The position numbers and the translations under genes are program-made. DNA of 64,000 nt from Granulosicoccus sp045106195 (GTDB lineage: Bacteria; Pseudomonadota; Gammaproteobacteria; Granulosicoccales; Granulosicoccaceae). Below the pieces are notes generated by a model that searched no databases, was not told the DNA's origin, and saw only the letters and a list, made by a program, of their open reading frames with translations. The stretch is from positions 12,315 through 76,314 of the forward strand of contig JBGCEH010000021.1 in the NCBI GenBank assembly GCA_045106195.1, in the 5' to 3' direction. Below, piece by piece: positions 9,148 to 18,805 of the stretch; position 1 is the stretch's first letter, and every line of letters starts with the position of its first letter.

Positions 9148-10395
9148 CTACTGATCGGCACTACCTGTCAGCAATACGTTGTCCACGAGATCCAGCATGG
9201 CCTGCCAGTCGGGATTATACGTGGTACGTGCAACAGGCACGCCATCTGGTGAAGGTGTATGCTGCGCACCATACCAATGACGGGATGAGTGCATGCAGGC
9301 AGAATACACGGGATACTCATTACCGTTGCAGACCAATACCTTGCCGCGCTCCCCGAACAACAGGTTTTCGGGAGGGTACATCAGGCCGAGATGAGACTGA
9401 TTGAGAATACGTCGATCTGGAAAAAACGACGAACGATAGACAAACCGCTCTTCGTCATGAATAGATCGCTGTTCCGCCAACTTCGCAAGCTCTGAAGAGT
9501 AACTCAGTAACCTTGACTCTATTGATACAAATCGCCGAGTGAACAGTTTTTTTGTATAAATCGTTGAGACAACCGAGTCATCTTCAGTTACGACCATCAG
9601 CACGGGCATCTCCAAACGATCTTGTCTTGACCAACGGCGCTTCAAACCCCGCGTCAACTGGTAATATTGCCAACCTGAATTCACGGGAATAGAGTTGTAC
9701 TTGATCGGGTTGTCCTCCCTGATCATGCCACCGAACACCCAGGGTTTGAAACGGGCATAAATCCCTGACCAACGTAGGTAGTGATTGAGACGACTCTCAA
9801 ACGCCGGTGAAATCAGCAGCAAGCCCGCAATATCGGGGTTATCCAGCGATAGCCATGTAGCGATAACGGCTCCCATGGAAAACCCACCCAGAAACATGGG
9901 CACGTTATGATCCTGCCAGAATGCCAGATGCTCTCTGGCACTCTCCAGCCACCATTCCCAGCGAACATCCAGCATATCCTCAGGCGTTGATCCATGGCCG
10001 TCAAACAAGATTGCCCTAACATCAAATCCGCGCTGCGATAGCTCAGATGCGAGAGGTTGCCAGACATAGGTTGAATCATTGAGCCCATGAAACAGCAGGA
10101 AACGTCCGCGATAAGGAACAGTAGGATTGGCAGCAAGTTCGAACGGCAGGTTGAGCATCCGAGCTTCGGGTGTTCTGTGCGCCATGGTACGTTCTGCCAG
10201 CCATTGATCAACAGATGACCGGTAGGCATCGAAGGACTGGTCAGAAGAGTGTCCGGCCGATTGACCGGTTATTCTCGGTAAACGAGAATCTGCAAGAATG
10301 GCAGTATCGATATTGTCATGAACACAGGCTGCGCTAAAGATCGTTACAAAACCGATCAGAAGCGCTGCCGCAGTACGTGATGCTTTGCGATACAA
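9148..10395 (-). CDS. Lipoprotein alpha/beta hydrolase
   Basis: A 415-residue serine hydrolase. It starts with TTG at 10395, supported by a strong AGGAGAC ribosome-binding site about 7 bp upstream. A signal peptide with lipobox SAAC (Cys24) predicts membrane anchoring. LFHGLND gives the oxyanion loop and GFSMG (171-175, Ser173) the nucleophile elbow. TEDDSVVS and QSHLGL supply the expected Asp and His. The substrate is unknown; lipase or carboxylesterase is possible. Monocistronic on the minus strand. Confidence 0.8.
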   Translation of the reverse strand: MYRKASRTAAALLIGFVTIFSAACVHDNIDTAILADSRLPRITGQSAGHSSDQSFDAYRSSVDQWLAERTMAHRTPEARMLNLPFELAANPTVPYRGRFLLFHGLNDSTYVWQPLASELSQRGFDVRAILFDGHGSTPEDMLDVRWEWWLESAREHLAFWQDHNVPMFLGGFSMGAVIATWLSLDNPDIAGLLLISPAFESRLNHYLRWSGIYARFKPWVFGGMIREDNPIKYNSIPVNSGWQYYQLTRGLKRRWSRQDRLEMPVLMVVTEDDSVVSTIYTKKLFTRRFVSIESRLLSYSSELAKLAEQRSIHDEERFVYRSSFFPDRRILNQSHLGLMYPPENLLFGERGKVLVCNGNEYPVYSACMHSSRHWYGAQHTPSPDGVPVARTTYNPDWQAMLDLVDNVLLTGSADQ

Positions 10396-10497
10396 CTTGT
10401 GTCTCCTGTCAACCCGAAACCCTGGGCCGGATATGGAAAGTTGGCATCGCCGAGCCGGGGTTATTCATGAAACCGCCAGATTCATGAACCATCCGGC

Positions 10498-11268
10498 CTA
10501 GCTGTAGAGTGTCGGTACACCCAGCTTCTGGTGAATCGCATTGGCTTCCTCTTCGCTCATGCTAACACCCTTGCGAAGTGTATCAAGGTACTGAGCCTCT
10601 TCGCGCGAATCAAGATCAATGCCCAACAGAGACATCATGTAAACCTGAGGACCAGCGCCCTGTGGAATACTGTTGATAAATCCTTGAGCATCCAGTGGCG
10701 ATCTCATTTCACTGATGACGAATTGCCGCTCTTCATCACTAACCTCATCGCCTAGGTTGGCGACAATTTTCTGTTGTTCAGTCTGGTCGATTTCACCATC
10801 TGATTTGGCAGCGTTGACCATAGCGCGAATCAGAATTTTAGCCATATCTTCCTGTGCAGGCTCAGGCTCGGGAATACTGTTACCCTGCAAAGCTCCGTTG
10901 AGCAAATGACCCAGACTGCCGCTCGACGGCGCTGTATTGCCTGCATTGCCTGCAGCAGAGCCACCACCGGAGATACTTTCGAGTAATCCGCCAAGGCCAC
11001 CGCCCATGCCACCACCAGCGGCACCGCCGCCCAGCAAAGAACCAAGACCGCCCAGACCGCCGCTGCTGCCGGCTGCGCCGCCGCCACCCAAAACGCTGCC
11101 TAACAAACCGCCCAGACCACCACCGGCACCACCGCCTCCGAGAGCGCCACCCAAGGCACCACCCAAACCACCACCGCCGCCACTTCGGCCGGCGTTCATC
11201 ATTTTTCCAACACCTTTGGCCATGGCCACGCCTACAGCAATACGTCCAAGTGTTCCTACAAGACTCAT
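10498..11268 (-). CDS. DUF533 / TerB-like protein with glycine-rich N-terminus
   Basis: A 256-residue protein of the DUF533 (YebE-like) family. After a short hydrophobic helix, residues 29-110 are a low-complexity Gly/Ala/Leu tract (GGALGGALGGGG-type repeats). The C-terminal 120 residues form a TerB-like helical domain (AMVNAAKSDGEIDQTEQQKI) with the acidic DGEID loop. Function is not established for the family. The GC-rich repeat tract gives long false open frames on the other strand. Separated by 102 bp from the hydrolase downstream. Confidence 0.85.
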   Translation of the reverse strand: MSLVGTLGRIAVGVAMAKGVGKMMNAGRSGGGGGLGGALGGALGGGGAGGGLGGLLGSVLGGGGAAGSSGGLGGLGSLLGGGAAGGGMGGGLGGLLESISGGGSAAGNAGNTAPSSGSLGHLLNGALQGNSIPEPEPAQEDMAKILIRAMVNAAKSDGEIDQTEQQKIVANLGDEVSDEERQFVISEMRSPLDAQGFINSIPQGAGPQVYMMSLLGIDLDSREEAQYLDTLRKGVSMSEEEANAIHQKLGVPTLYS

Positions 11269-11361
11269 AACGCTCTCCTCAAGTGATTAACAACGCCGCT
11301 ATTGCGACGCGATACCATACATTGTAACTGATCGGACATTCCACACAGATATTTGCCCTGT

Positions 11362-12612
11362 ATGCCTAATTCATCGCTCACCATCAACAATCGTCAAGCG
11401 AGGCGTCTGTGGCTACACTTGCAAGGTATGCTGGCTGCCCCACATACTGTCCGATCTGAACATACCGTCCTAGACACTGTACGCCAGCTCGGGATGGTGC
11501 AGCTGGATTCGATCAGCACCGTCGCCCGTGCACATCACCATATTCTCTGGAGCAGACATTCCGCTTACAGACAAGATGAATACAACACGTTGCTGGGTGC
11601 AACACCCAAGGTTTTCGAGCACTTCAGCCATGACGCTGTTATCCTCCCGATGGATCTTCATCCTTTCTGGCAACGTCAACACAGGCGACGTAGCGATATA
11701 TACAAGCATGGCACTCTGGGCAAACACGTAGCTAGCGCTAAAGTGCAGAAACAGATTATCGCGCGAATAGAAAAAGAGGGTCCGATGTGTTCACGAGACT
11801 TTGCAAATATTCACAAAGAGCGCGCCGACAAATCAATACATGCGTGGATGCGACCACCACATAAACTGGCGCTGGATTATCTATGGCTCAAAGGCGATTT
11901 GTGCGTTTCTCACCGCCAGGGTTTTATCAAATACTACGACCTCGCCAGTCGCCTCATCCCCACTGATGTACTCACCACATCGTACAGTGAGAAAGAGCAG
12001 ATTGACTTCCTGTGTAGCGCGGCGCTACAACGTCTGGGATTTGCCACAGCCAATGAAATTCAGCGGTTTTACGATGCCTGTGATCTGGATGAAGTGAAGC
12101 ATTGGATTAAACAGAATACGTCCAGAGTCTGCGAGGTAATGGTGGAGACTCATGAAGGAGCAGTTCTGCAACGATATGCCCCCGCAAGCATTGCCACCAC
12201 TCTGGAAGCGCTGCAGGAGCCTTGTCGCCGCATGAGAATTATCTGCCCATTCGACCCGATAGTTCGTGATCGGACACGCCTGCAACAGTTGTTTGGCATG
12301 CAGTATCGTATCGAAATCTACACACCAGCTGCGAAACGGCAGTACGGTTACTATGTCTACCCTGTTCTGGAGGCTGACAAGATCGTTGCACGGGTCGATC
12401 TGAAGGCCAACAGGAAAACCGATACCCTCGATGTCCTGGCATGGTGGCTTGAACCGGGAGAGCAAAATAGCGCCACTCGACTCAAACGCCTGCGAAGTGA
12501 ACTCAATCGACTGGCACGTCTTGCTGATGTCAACAACGTCAGTGATGTGCCGCAACCATCCAGACACCCGAAAGAGTCGAGACTCGCAAGTTGTGCCTCG
12601 GTGAGGGGCTGA
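11362..12612 (+). CDS. YcaQ-like winged-helix DNA glycosylase (HTH_42)
   Basis: About 416 residues; the ATG at 11362 is preferred over the TTG three codons earlier. The family folds as tandem winged helices, and YcaQ unhooks interstrand crosslinks and removes bulky N7-alkyl bases. The catalytic QxD is visible as VQLD (Gln and Asp of GMVQLDSIS, near residues 47-49). ARAHHHILWSR and the later CPFDPIVRDR block also match. It is the only plus-strand gene in this part of the window and has its own promoter region. Confidence 0.85.
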   Translation: MPNSSLTINNRQARRLWLHLQGMLAAPHTVRSEHTVLDTVRQLGMVQLDSISTVARAHHHILWSRHSAYRQDEYNTLLGATPKVFEHFSHDAVILPMDLHPFWQRQHRRRSDIYKHGTLGKHVASAKVQKQIIARIEKEGPMCSRDFANIHKERADKSIHAWMRPPHKLALDYLWLKGDLCVSHRQGFIKYYDLASRLIPTDVLTTSYSEKEQIDFLCSAALQRLGFATANEIQRFYDACDLDEVKHWIKQNTSRVCEVMVETHEGAVLQRYAPASIATTLEALQEPCRRMRIICPFDPIVRDRTRLQQLFGMQYRIEIYTPAAKRQYGYYVYPVLEADKIVARVDLKANRKTDTLDVLAWWLEPGEQNSATRLKRLRSELNRLARLADVNNVSDVPQPSRHPKESRLASCASVRG

Positions 12613-12624
12613 CAGCCTGACGAT

Positions 12625-13062
12625 CTACGTCAAGGCTTGTTGCTTCCACTTTGACGCACCCCACATACCGACAAGCATGAATGCTGCAAAAACAAACGTA
12701 CCGGGAGCCAGTCCTGCCAACGATGTCCATAGCGGTCCGGGACAATAGCCGCTAACTCCCCAACCGAAACCAAATAGCATGGCACCAACCACGAGCTGCT
12801 TGTCAATGTCGCGGCGCGTTGGCATATCGAAGCTTGTACTGAATACAGGATGCGATTTTCGCTGAACCAGAGGATATCCGACCACGGTACAAGCCACCGC
12901 CCCCGCCATCACAAAGGCCAGGCTGGGGTCCCAATGACCCAGAACATCAAGAAAATTAAGCACTTTAGCCGGATTAGCCATGCCGGAAACGAGCAAACCC
13001 ACACCAAATAACAAGCCTGCAACGAGTCCCGGAGCTGCATGAGAAAACAGGGGCCTGAGCAT
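12625..13062 (-). CDS. YeeE/YedE family protein, second subunit (DUF6691-like)
   Basis: A 145-residue membrane protein starting at the ATG at 13062. It has three to four hydrophobic helices and the conserved block VSGYCPGPLW, whose cysteine is typical of TsuA/YeeE-type thiosulfate channels. Its first base is the last base of the upstream subunit's TGA (TGATG), so translation is coupled. In this two-gene version each subunit supplies half of the pseudo-symmetric channel. The longer frame reading upstream to 13518 is only out-of-frame read-through of the first subunit. Confidence 0.85.
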   Translation of the reverse strand: MLRPLFSHAAPGLVAGLLFGVGLLVSGMANPAKVLNFLDVLGHWDPSLAFVMAGAVACTVVGYPLVQRKSHPVFSTSFDMPTRRDIDKQLVVGAMLFGFGWGVSGYCPGPLWTSLAGLAPGTFVFAAFMLVGMWGASKWKQQALT

Positions 13063-13514
13063 CAGGCAATGTGCCGTAGCACAGCAACGGTCACGGCTGC
13101 TGTTGTCATGAAAATGATCACAGCGACCAATGAGCGCCCTGATAATCGGCCGAGACCGCAGACTCCGTGACCCGAAGTACATCCGGAACCCAGCACAGTT
13201 CCGATGCCTACCGCCAGGCCTGCCAGTGCCATACCTGCAATATTGAGTGAGACGGGTAACGTGCTCAAGAAAGCCAGCCCCCATTGGTCCTGACCCAGCC
13301 AGGTCATGAACAAAGGCGCCAGAACGAGCCCTGAGAGAAATGCCACACGCCACAACCAATCTTTGGACGGCGTAAGAAAAGCGCCTGTCGTAATCCCCGA
13401 AATACCTGCTATTCGCCCAAAAAGCAAAAGCACCAGTAGCGCTGACAAACCAATCAGCACACCACCGATCAATGAGGCAAATGGGGTGAATTCTGTGACG
13501 GTTGAAGGCAACAT
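13062..13514 (-). CDS. YeeE/YedE family protein, first subunit
   Basis: A 150-residue membrane protein with four to five helices. It ends in the family block GSGCTSGHGVCGLGRLSGRS; the cysteines relay the sulfur compound in the related TsuA channel. It forms a coupled pair with the downstream subunit and probably imports thiosulfate or a similar reduced-sulfur ion. No rhodanese or TusA gene lies next to the pair, so the sulfur acceptor is not visible here. Confidence 0.85.
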   Translation of the reverse strand: MLPSTVTEFTPFASLIGGVLIGLSALLVLLLFGRIAGISGITTGAFLTPSKDWLWRVAFLSGLVLAPLFMTWLGQDQWGLAFLSTLPVSLNIAGMALAGLAVGIGTVLGSGCTSGHGVCGLGRLSGRSLVAVIIFMTTAAVTVAVLRHIA

Positions 13515-13568
13515 CCAATTAGCTTAGCAAGGAAAACCCAAATGACAACCACAGAAGTTTAAACACCG

Positions 13569-14573
13569 CTAGGCAATAGATACTCGCTGACCGGTGCTCA
13601 ACGATTCATAAGCCGCTTCCGCGATAAGCAGCGCACGCTGACCATCCACAGCAGTAGATGAAGGCCGGCACTTACCAGCCAGCACATCGACAAAGTGCTG
13701 CCACTCCAGCCGATATGCATCAGCATACCGTTCAAGGAAAAAATGCATCGGAGCCTCACGACGAACGCCCTCTGCTCGTTCCAGCACGAGCGTTGTCGCA
13801 GGTACATTCTCCGTTCGCAGTGAACCCAGCGAGCCATGAACTTCAATTCGCTGGTCATAGCCGAAACAGGCACGTCTGGAATTGGTGATAACGGCAATTT
13901 TGCCACTATCACACTGCAACGTAACACAAGCGGTATCGATATCACCTACGGAGGCTATTTCATCGCTTGTCAGTGCAGAAGCCGTAGCGACCAAGCTGGT
14001 GGGCTCCTCTCCCAACATAAACCTAGCCATGTCGAAATCATGGATCGTCATGTCACGAAACAACCCACCAGACACTTTCACATAAGCGAGTGGAGGTGGC
14101 TCCGGGTCTTTGGAAATTACCGTTACAAGCTCAACATCACCGATATCCCCGGCAAGCACACGATCGTGCAAGGCACTGGCCGCCGGATCAAAACGCCGGT
14201 TGAACGCGACAAATAGCGGCGCTTTGCAATCGGCAGTCTTTTCCAGAAGAGCATTTACTCGCTCAATGGATAGATCTATCGGTTTTTCACAGAAAACAGC
14301 TTTCCCAGCCAGCAGGCTTTGCTCGATAAAGTCAGCGTGTGTATCGGTAGCAGAGCAAATGACAACGGCATCAATCGATTCATCGCCAAAGACATCAGCA
14401 GGCTCAACCACGGTTGCGCCTGTCTTGTCTGCCAACTCAGCCGCGGCATCACCAAATGGATCGACCACATACTTGATCACGGTATCGGCATGCTGGTAGA
14501 TGTTGGCCGCATGCACCTTGCCGATTCTGCCGGCACCCAGCAATGCAATCTGATAGGGAGACTTTGAAGACAT
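13569..14573 (-). CDS. iolG: Inositol 2-dehydrogenase-like Gfo/Idh/MocA enzyme
   Basis: A 334-residue NAD-dependent dehydrogenase, starting at the Met at 14573; a frame 11 codons longer would run into the upstream CBS gene. The Rossmann loop is GAGRIG, the catalytic lysine is in CEKPID, and the Asp/His pair is in DMTIHDFD, as in IolG. The expected reaction is myo-inositol to scyllo-inosose. No other iol genes are present, so the substrate assignment rests only on family resemblance. It begins 13 bp after the CBS-domain gene and is probably co-transcribed with it. Confidence 0.8.
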   Translation of the reverse strand: MSSKSPYQIALLGAGRIGKVHAANIYQHADTVIKYVVDPFGDAAAELADKTGATVVEPADVFGDESIDAVVICSATDTHADFIEQSLLAGKAVFCEKPIDLSIERVNALLEKTADCKAPLFVAFNRRFDPAASALHDRVLAGDIGDVELVTVISKDPEPPPLAYVKVSGGLFRDMTIHDFDMARFMLGEEPTSLVATASALTSDEIASVGDIDTACVTLQCDSGKIAVITNSRRACFGYDQRIEVHGSLGSLRTENVPATTLVLERAEGVRREAPMHFFLERYADAYRLEWQHFVDVLAGKCRPSSTAVDGQRALLIAEAAYESLSTGQRVSIA

Positions 14574-14586
14574 TACACACAACTCA

Positions 14587-15024
14587 CTAAGAAATGGAGC
14601 CAGCAATGTAATTGGTCAGCTCCTGACGCTCCATTTCAGCTTCCTGCAACCGTGCGTTAACGATGTCACGCACACTGACGACACCTGCCAACACGTCATT
14701 GACTGTTACTGGAACATGTCGAATGCGTTTTTCGTCCATCAATTCCATCACCGAGGAGATCGTTGCATCCGGCCCGCAAGTGAAAACGCCACGAGTCATC
14801 AGGTCTGCCACTTTTTGTGAAGCAAATTCCACACTCTCATCGGCAAGAGCCCGGACCACATCGCGCTCACTGAGAATGCCATCGATGGTACGTCCATCTT
14901 CGCTGACGAGTAAGGCACCTATACGCTGCGAGGCAAGCATCTTGATAGCATCCTTGAGCAAGGTCCCGGAGGTGGTGGTCTCAACATGGGCACCTTTCTC
15001 GCGAAGAATATCGGCAATCAGCAT
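14587..15024 (-). CDS. CBS-pair domain protein
   Basis: A 145-residue cytosolic protein made of two CBS motifs: first GALLVSEDGRTIDGILSERD, then RHVPVTVNDVLAGVVSVRD. Such pairs usually bind adenine nucleotides or S-adenosylmethionine and act as a sensor. A short helical tail follows. Directly upstream of the inositol-dehydrogenase-like gene. Confidence 0.9.
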   Translation of the reverse strand: MLIADILREKGAHVETTTSGTLLKDAIKMLASQRIGALLVSEDGRTIDGILSERDVVRALADESVEFASQKVADLMTRGVFTCGPDATISSVMELMDEKRIRHVPVTVNDVLAGVVSVRDIVNARLQEAEMERQELTNYIAGSIS

Positions 15025-15141
15025 GGGAAGTAACTCTCTAACTCGTTAAGCGACAAGTATATTAGCTCAAGCGCTGTGCCATAGCACTCCCCAGTTTACC
15101 CATCGGCGAATATGCCGACAGGCAAATATAACGTCTTGTGA

Positions 15142-16815
15142 CTAGTCACTAGGACCATAGTTTGCGTTGTCTATGTACTGACCACGCGCGTACACCCTGA
15201 TGTAGTCCACCTCAAATTGCATCGGAAACTGAGCTTCGTTGAGAATATCCGGCGTCGGCGCCCAATCACTGCCGGCAACCAGGTAATTGATAACGTTCAT
15301 TGGGCGGCGCGATACCTGTGGCCCGAACAGTCGTTTGACTTCAATACCGTCGATGTACCAGATAACCAGTTGCGGCTCCCAGAGTACGCCGAAAGTGTGC
15401 CACTGCCCGTCATCACCATAGCGGACACCCGCTGGGTTAGCCGCCGCCATCGTTGGTGCAGAGCGCTTGACGATACCAATGGGTGACGGTGTTTCGTAGT
15501 GGTAGGTCTGAAACGCGTCTTCATCTCCAAAAGGGTTCTCACCGAGATATTCCATAATATCGATCTCTGGCGCATGAAACGATGTGCCAGTCCCCTTATA
15601 GCGATGATAGAGGTAGAAAGTAGACAGGGCACCTGGGGCACCACTGACTTTAAAGCGTCCTTCTGTATAACCGTACAAGAACGAGAACCGGTCAAACGAG
15701 GACAGCGCACCCGACAAAAATTCGCACTGATCAACATCCGATCGTGTTCCATCATCACAAGCATCCGGAAGATTGGCACGCAATTCCTCTGGCACAGGTA
15801 TAGCCTCGATAACCATAGACTCACCCGTGAATTTGAACGGATCATAGCCAAAGTCCGGATTGTCCTGCGTATTGACGAAGTACTGTTGCTCACCATTGAT
15901 AATGGTTTCATCGCCCCAAGTGAGCCGTGTCTGCCATTTGGTCAGATCAAGCGAGTCGCCATTGAAATCATCCTCAAACACCATCTCAAAGCCATTGTTC
16001 AAGAAAAATTGCGGCGATGAAAGGTCGTTGTCCTGAACAAAACTGTCATCAGGATTACGGAAGAAGTCATCATAATTTGGTACCGGCGCGTTCCTTTCAA
16101 GCAAGTACGTAACCGACAAGGGCTCTGAAGCTGCTGATTCCTGACCTTCGTTATCGACAGCCGTCACGCTGTAAATGTAGGTTGTGCCCGGTATAGGTTG
16201 ACGTCCATCACCACATGCATGCAACCGCAGATCGAATCGCGTAAAATTACAATCGATGAATGAAGTGGTGTTCCAGTATTTGTTTATTTCTTCCTGAGTG
16301 CCGCCCGATGGATCAGTCTGGTCAGCGCGGATTCTGTATTCGACGCTATCGTCGCGCCGGATGATGTATTCCACAACTTCCCCATCATCATTGGAAGGTG
16401 CCCAGTTAATCTCCGCCCAGTTATTGGACACCAGATCAAGCCGCAGATTTTTCGGTTGAGAAGGCGGGCCTCCAGGTACTGCCGCCTCACCATCGAAGTC
16501 CAGCCCAAATCCAAACGGATCATCAGCATTGGGGGAAGGAACTGCATCTGCCAGGGGATCGTCAAGCGTGGGAACCTGAGGTTCACCCAGATCTGGATTG
16601 GGTGGAGGCCCTACCGGATCTGTCGGTGCATCGATATCTGGATCACTGCCCGTGCCGGGATTGTCATCCGACGGAGCTGTAACCGTCCCACCTCCGATGT
16701 CAGACCCTCCTGCATCGTCCGGGCCATTTTGAACAGGTGCGGTACTCGTGTCGGAACAGGCGACAAGGGTTGTTGCAAGAAATACAGCGAATAAAGTGTT
16801 GAAATAGATTTTCAT
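15142..16815 (-). CDS. GH16 beta-glucanase lipoprotein with FN3 domain
   Basis: A 557-residue exported glycoside hydrolase. It has a lipoprotein signal with lipobox LVAC (Cys20), then an acidic Pro/Gly/Asp linker (21-115) and an FN3 domain (about 118-237). The GH16 jelly roll occupies about 275-550. The catalytic signature EIDIMEY gives nucleophile Glu417, Asp419 and acid/base Glu422. The family hydrolyses beta-1,3(-1,4)-glucans such as laminarin, or galactans. The lipid anchor predicts a role at the cell surface. Monocistronic. Confidence 0.9.
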   Translation of the reverse strand: MKIYFNTLFAVFLATTLVACSDTSTAPVQNGPDDAGGSDIGGGTVTAPSDDNPGTGSDPDIDAPTDPVGPPPNPDLGEPQVPTLDDPLADAVPSPNADDPFGFGLDFDGEAAVPGGPPSQPKNLRLDLVSNNWAEINWAPSNDDGEVVEYIIRRDDSVEYRIRADQTDPSGGTQEEINKYWNTTSFIDCNFTRFDLRLHACGDGRQPIPGTTYIYSVTAVDNEGQESAASEPLSVTYLLERNAPVPNYDDFFRNPDDSFVQDNDLSSPQFFLNNGFEMVFEDDFNGDSLDLTKWQTRLTWGDETIINGEQQYFVNTQDNPDFGYDPFKFTGESMVIEAIPVPEELRANLPDACDDGTRSDVDQCEFLSGALSSFDRFSFLYGYTEGRFKVSGAPGALSTFYLYHRYKGTGTSFHAPEIDIMEYLGENPFGDEDAFQTYHYETPSPIGIVKRSAPTMAAANPAGVRYGDDGQWHTFGVLWEPQLVIWYIDGIEVKRLFGPQVSRRPMNVINYLVAGSDWAPTPDILNEAQFPMQFEVDYIRVYARGQYIDNANYGPSD

Positions 16816-17181
16816 TAAGTATCCATGGATCGCCGGCAGGTATCTGCCCGGTCTTTAGTATCTGATGCGAGGTTTTACCTATGAACCGGGCCAGATAGTC
16901 GCAACCCTATTATAGAGGCTCAAGCGTTGTTGAAATTGCAAATTAATGAAACTCTTCGGTATTATCACCAGCTGTGCCAGTAAGTGAATACCCTGTAATT
17001 GTCTCTGAGTCCTTGCCGCTCGATTCCCCGCTGATTCTTCCATCTTGAGCAAGAATGACTTGTCGAGCACCGGTTAATGCAGAATGATGCTTGCTCTCAA
17101 AAATGAGCCATCATTCGGAAACATGCATCACAAAATGTATTCCTTGTCTCAACTTTTCCCGCTCGCCTGTAAAGTTTCCCC
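16816..17181. other. Intergenic region between divergent GH16 and EamA genes
   Basis: A 366 bp AT-rich spacer that must carry both promoters. Short open frames here have no recognisable content, and I see no RNA gene or riboswitch. Confidence 0.5.
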
Positions 17182-18072
17182 ATGATCCAGAGTTCCGCTG
17201 CCTGGCTCTTCGTTATTATCTGGTCCAGCGGATTTGTTGTAGCGCGCGGTATATCAGGCCAGATCGACCCCTTCCTGTTTTTACTGACCAGATTTGCCTG
17301 TGTAACAATCATATTCGCTGTTGCCATGATGTTGTTCCGCTCGCCTGTACCTGAGCGAAGTCAGATCTGGCGACTTATGGCTTCCGGGGCTTTCATGCAA
17401 GCCCTTTACCTTGGGCCTGGCTTCTGGGCAGTTTCACACGGGCTTGAAGCCGGCGTCATGTCGTTGATGGGTTCAATGCAACCACCGATAACCGCAGTTT
17501 TTGCCTGGTATCTATTCAAGGAAAATATAACGCCACTGACCAAGGCGGGGTTGATGATTGGCCTTGTTGGCGTCACCATGGCTCTTGCTCCCAATATTCT
17601 GAGCGAATACCAGGCAACAACCGGCGCAGCACCAGACAATACAGTATCGTTTCACTGGGTACTATTTGCCGCTATATTGAGCGTTGGCGCTATTACCACC
17701 GGTACCTTGCTGCAAAAATCATCAATCAGCAGCGTCCGGTTACTCAGCTCCGTTACCTTTCAGACGCTGGGAGCCGTACTCGTCATGGTTGTCATGGCGC
17801 TCGTGTTTGCCGAGCCAGTATTTGCGATTAATGTAACTGCCATGAGTTATCTGATCTGGGCCGTGCTTGTCCTGTCAATTGGCGGTTTTACCATACTCAC
17901 CTGGCTAGTGCGTTCAGGCAGCGCCACCCGGGCCAGCAGCCTTATGTTTATCGTCCCCCCACTCACCGCACTGTTGAGCTGGAAGATTTACGAGGAAACG
18001 CTGAGCATCTGGCAGATATCAGGTTTCGTCGTTGCATTGGCAGGGGTTATTCTGGCTAGACGCCAACCATAG
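17182..18072 (+). CDS. EamA/DMT family transporter
   Basis: A 296-residue inner-membrane protein with about ten hydrophobic helices in two EamA repeats. The first starts WLFVIIWSSGFVVARG; the second includes LFAAILSVGAITTGTLL. The C-terminus ends GVILARR, typical of drug/metabolite transporters. The substrate is unknown. It converges on larB, with 52 bp between the stops. Confidence 0.88.
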   Translation: MIQSSAAWLFVIIWSSGFVVARGISGQIDPFLFLLTRFACVTIIFAVAMMLFRSPVPERSQIWRLMASGAFMQALYLGPGFWAVSHGLEAGVMSLMGSMQPPITAVFAWYLFKENITPLTKAGLMIGLVGVTMALAPNILSEYQATTGAAPDNTVSFHWVLFAAILSVGAITTGTLLQKSSISSVRLLSSVTFQTLGAVLVMVVMALVFAEPVFAINVTAMSYLIWAVLVLSIGGFTILTWLVRSGSATRASSLMFIVPPLTALLSWKIYEETLSIWQISGFVVALAGVILARRQP

Positions 18073-18124
18073 CCAGCTTTTATGTACTTTGTACCTTGTA
18101 TGAATGGATATTCCACGCTGAATA

Positions 18125-18805
18125 TCAAGTGTTTGCCAGTGCCACTGGCAAGCTAAGCATCTTGACTGCCAGCGCGGCCGCGCCAAACCCATTGTCGATA
18201 TTGACCACGGCAATACCCGGTGCACAACTGCTTAACGCGCAATTGAGGGCGGCATGCCCACCAGCGGAAACCCCGTAGCCAACAGACGATGGCACTGCGA
18301 TTACCGGCCCCGTTACCAGCCCGGCCAATACGCTGAATAACGCACCCTCCATGCCGGCAACAGCAATCAGCAAAGGATACCCATTCAGTTCGTCAGCTAT
18401 TGTGGTCAGTCTCCACAATCCGGCCACTCCCACGTCGACATAACTCGACGATTGCACACCCAGAAATTTCAGGCTTTGCTCAATCTCAGCAACCAATGCA
18501 TGATCTGATGTTCCGGCTGCCACTATCGCGACCCGCGGAGCGTCAGGTAATTCCCCGGCATCCACAGTTGAGCCAACACTTACGGTACTGGATGGCTCGT
18601 GCCAACTTACATGACTATTGAAGTGCCGGAGAAGCTCAGAGCCTTTCTCACCATCAACACGCGTCATCAGAATGCGTTGTCCACGCTCAATGGCACTATC
18701 TACGATGTTTATCAGTTGAGCACTTGTTTTCCCCAACCCAAAAACAACTTCCGGAATCCCCGAACGCTCTTCGCGTAGCCAATCAAAACGAACACTATCA
18801 CTCAT
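18125..18805 (-). CDS. larB: Nickel-pincer cofactor biosynthesis protein LarB
   Basis: About 226 residues. LarB carboxylates and hydrolyses nicotinic acid adenine dinucleotide, the first step of nickel-pincer nucleotide synthesis. The AIR-carboxylase-like C-terminal half is clear: VAIVAAGTSDHALVAE, VIAVPSSVGYG, and the terminal GFGAAALAVKM. The N-terminal block GIPEVVFGLGKT is typical of LarB. The ATG at 18805 is chosen over a GTG four codons upstream; it overlaps the end of larE by 8 bp. Last gene of the lar operon. Confidence 0.93.
   Translation of the reverse strand: MSDSVRFDWLREERSGIPEVVFGLGKTSAQLINIVDSAIERGQRILMTRVDGEKGSELLRHFNSHVSWHEPSSTVSVGSTVDAGELPDAPRVAIVAAGTSDHALVAEIEQSLKFLGVQSSSYVDVGVAGLWRLTTIADELNGYPLLIAVAGMEGALFSVLAGLVTGPVIAVPSSVGYGVSAGGHAALNCALSSCAPGIAVVNIDNGFGAAALAVKMLSLPVALANT

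Noticed and set aside
10937..11290. Proline-rich plus-strand frame opposite the DUF533 gene
   Set aside because: It is the antisense of the Gly/Ala-rich tract; composition alone explains it.
12625..13518. Single 297-codon frame covering both YeeE/YedE subunits
   Set aside because: Its first half is out of frame with the real first subunit (13062-13514) and reads as Arg/Cys-rich nonsense; only the part from 13062 is real.
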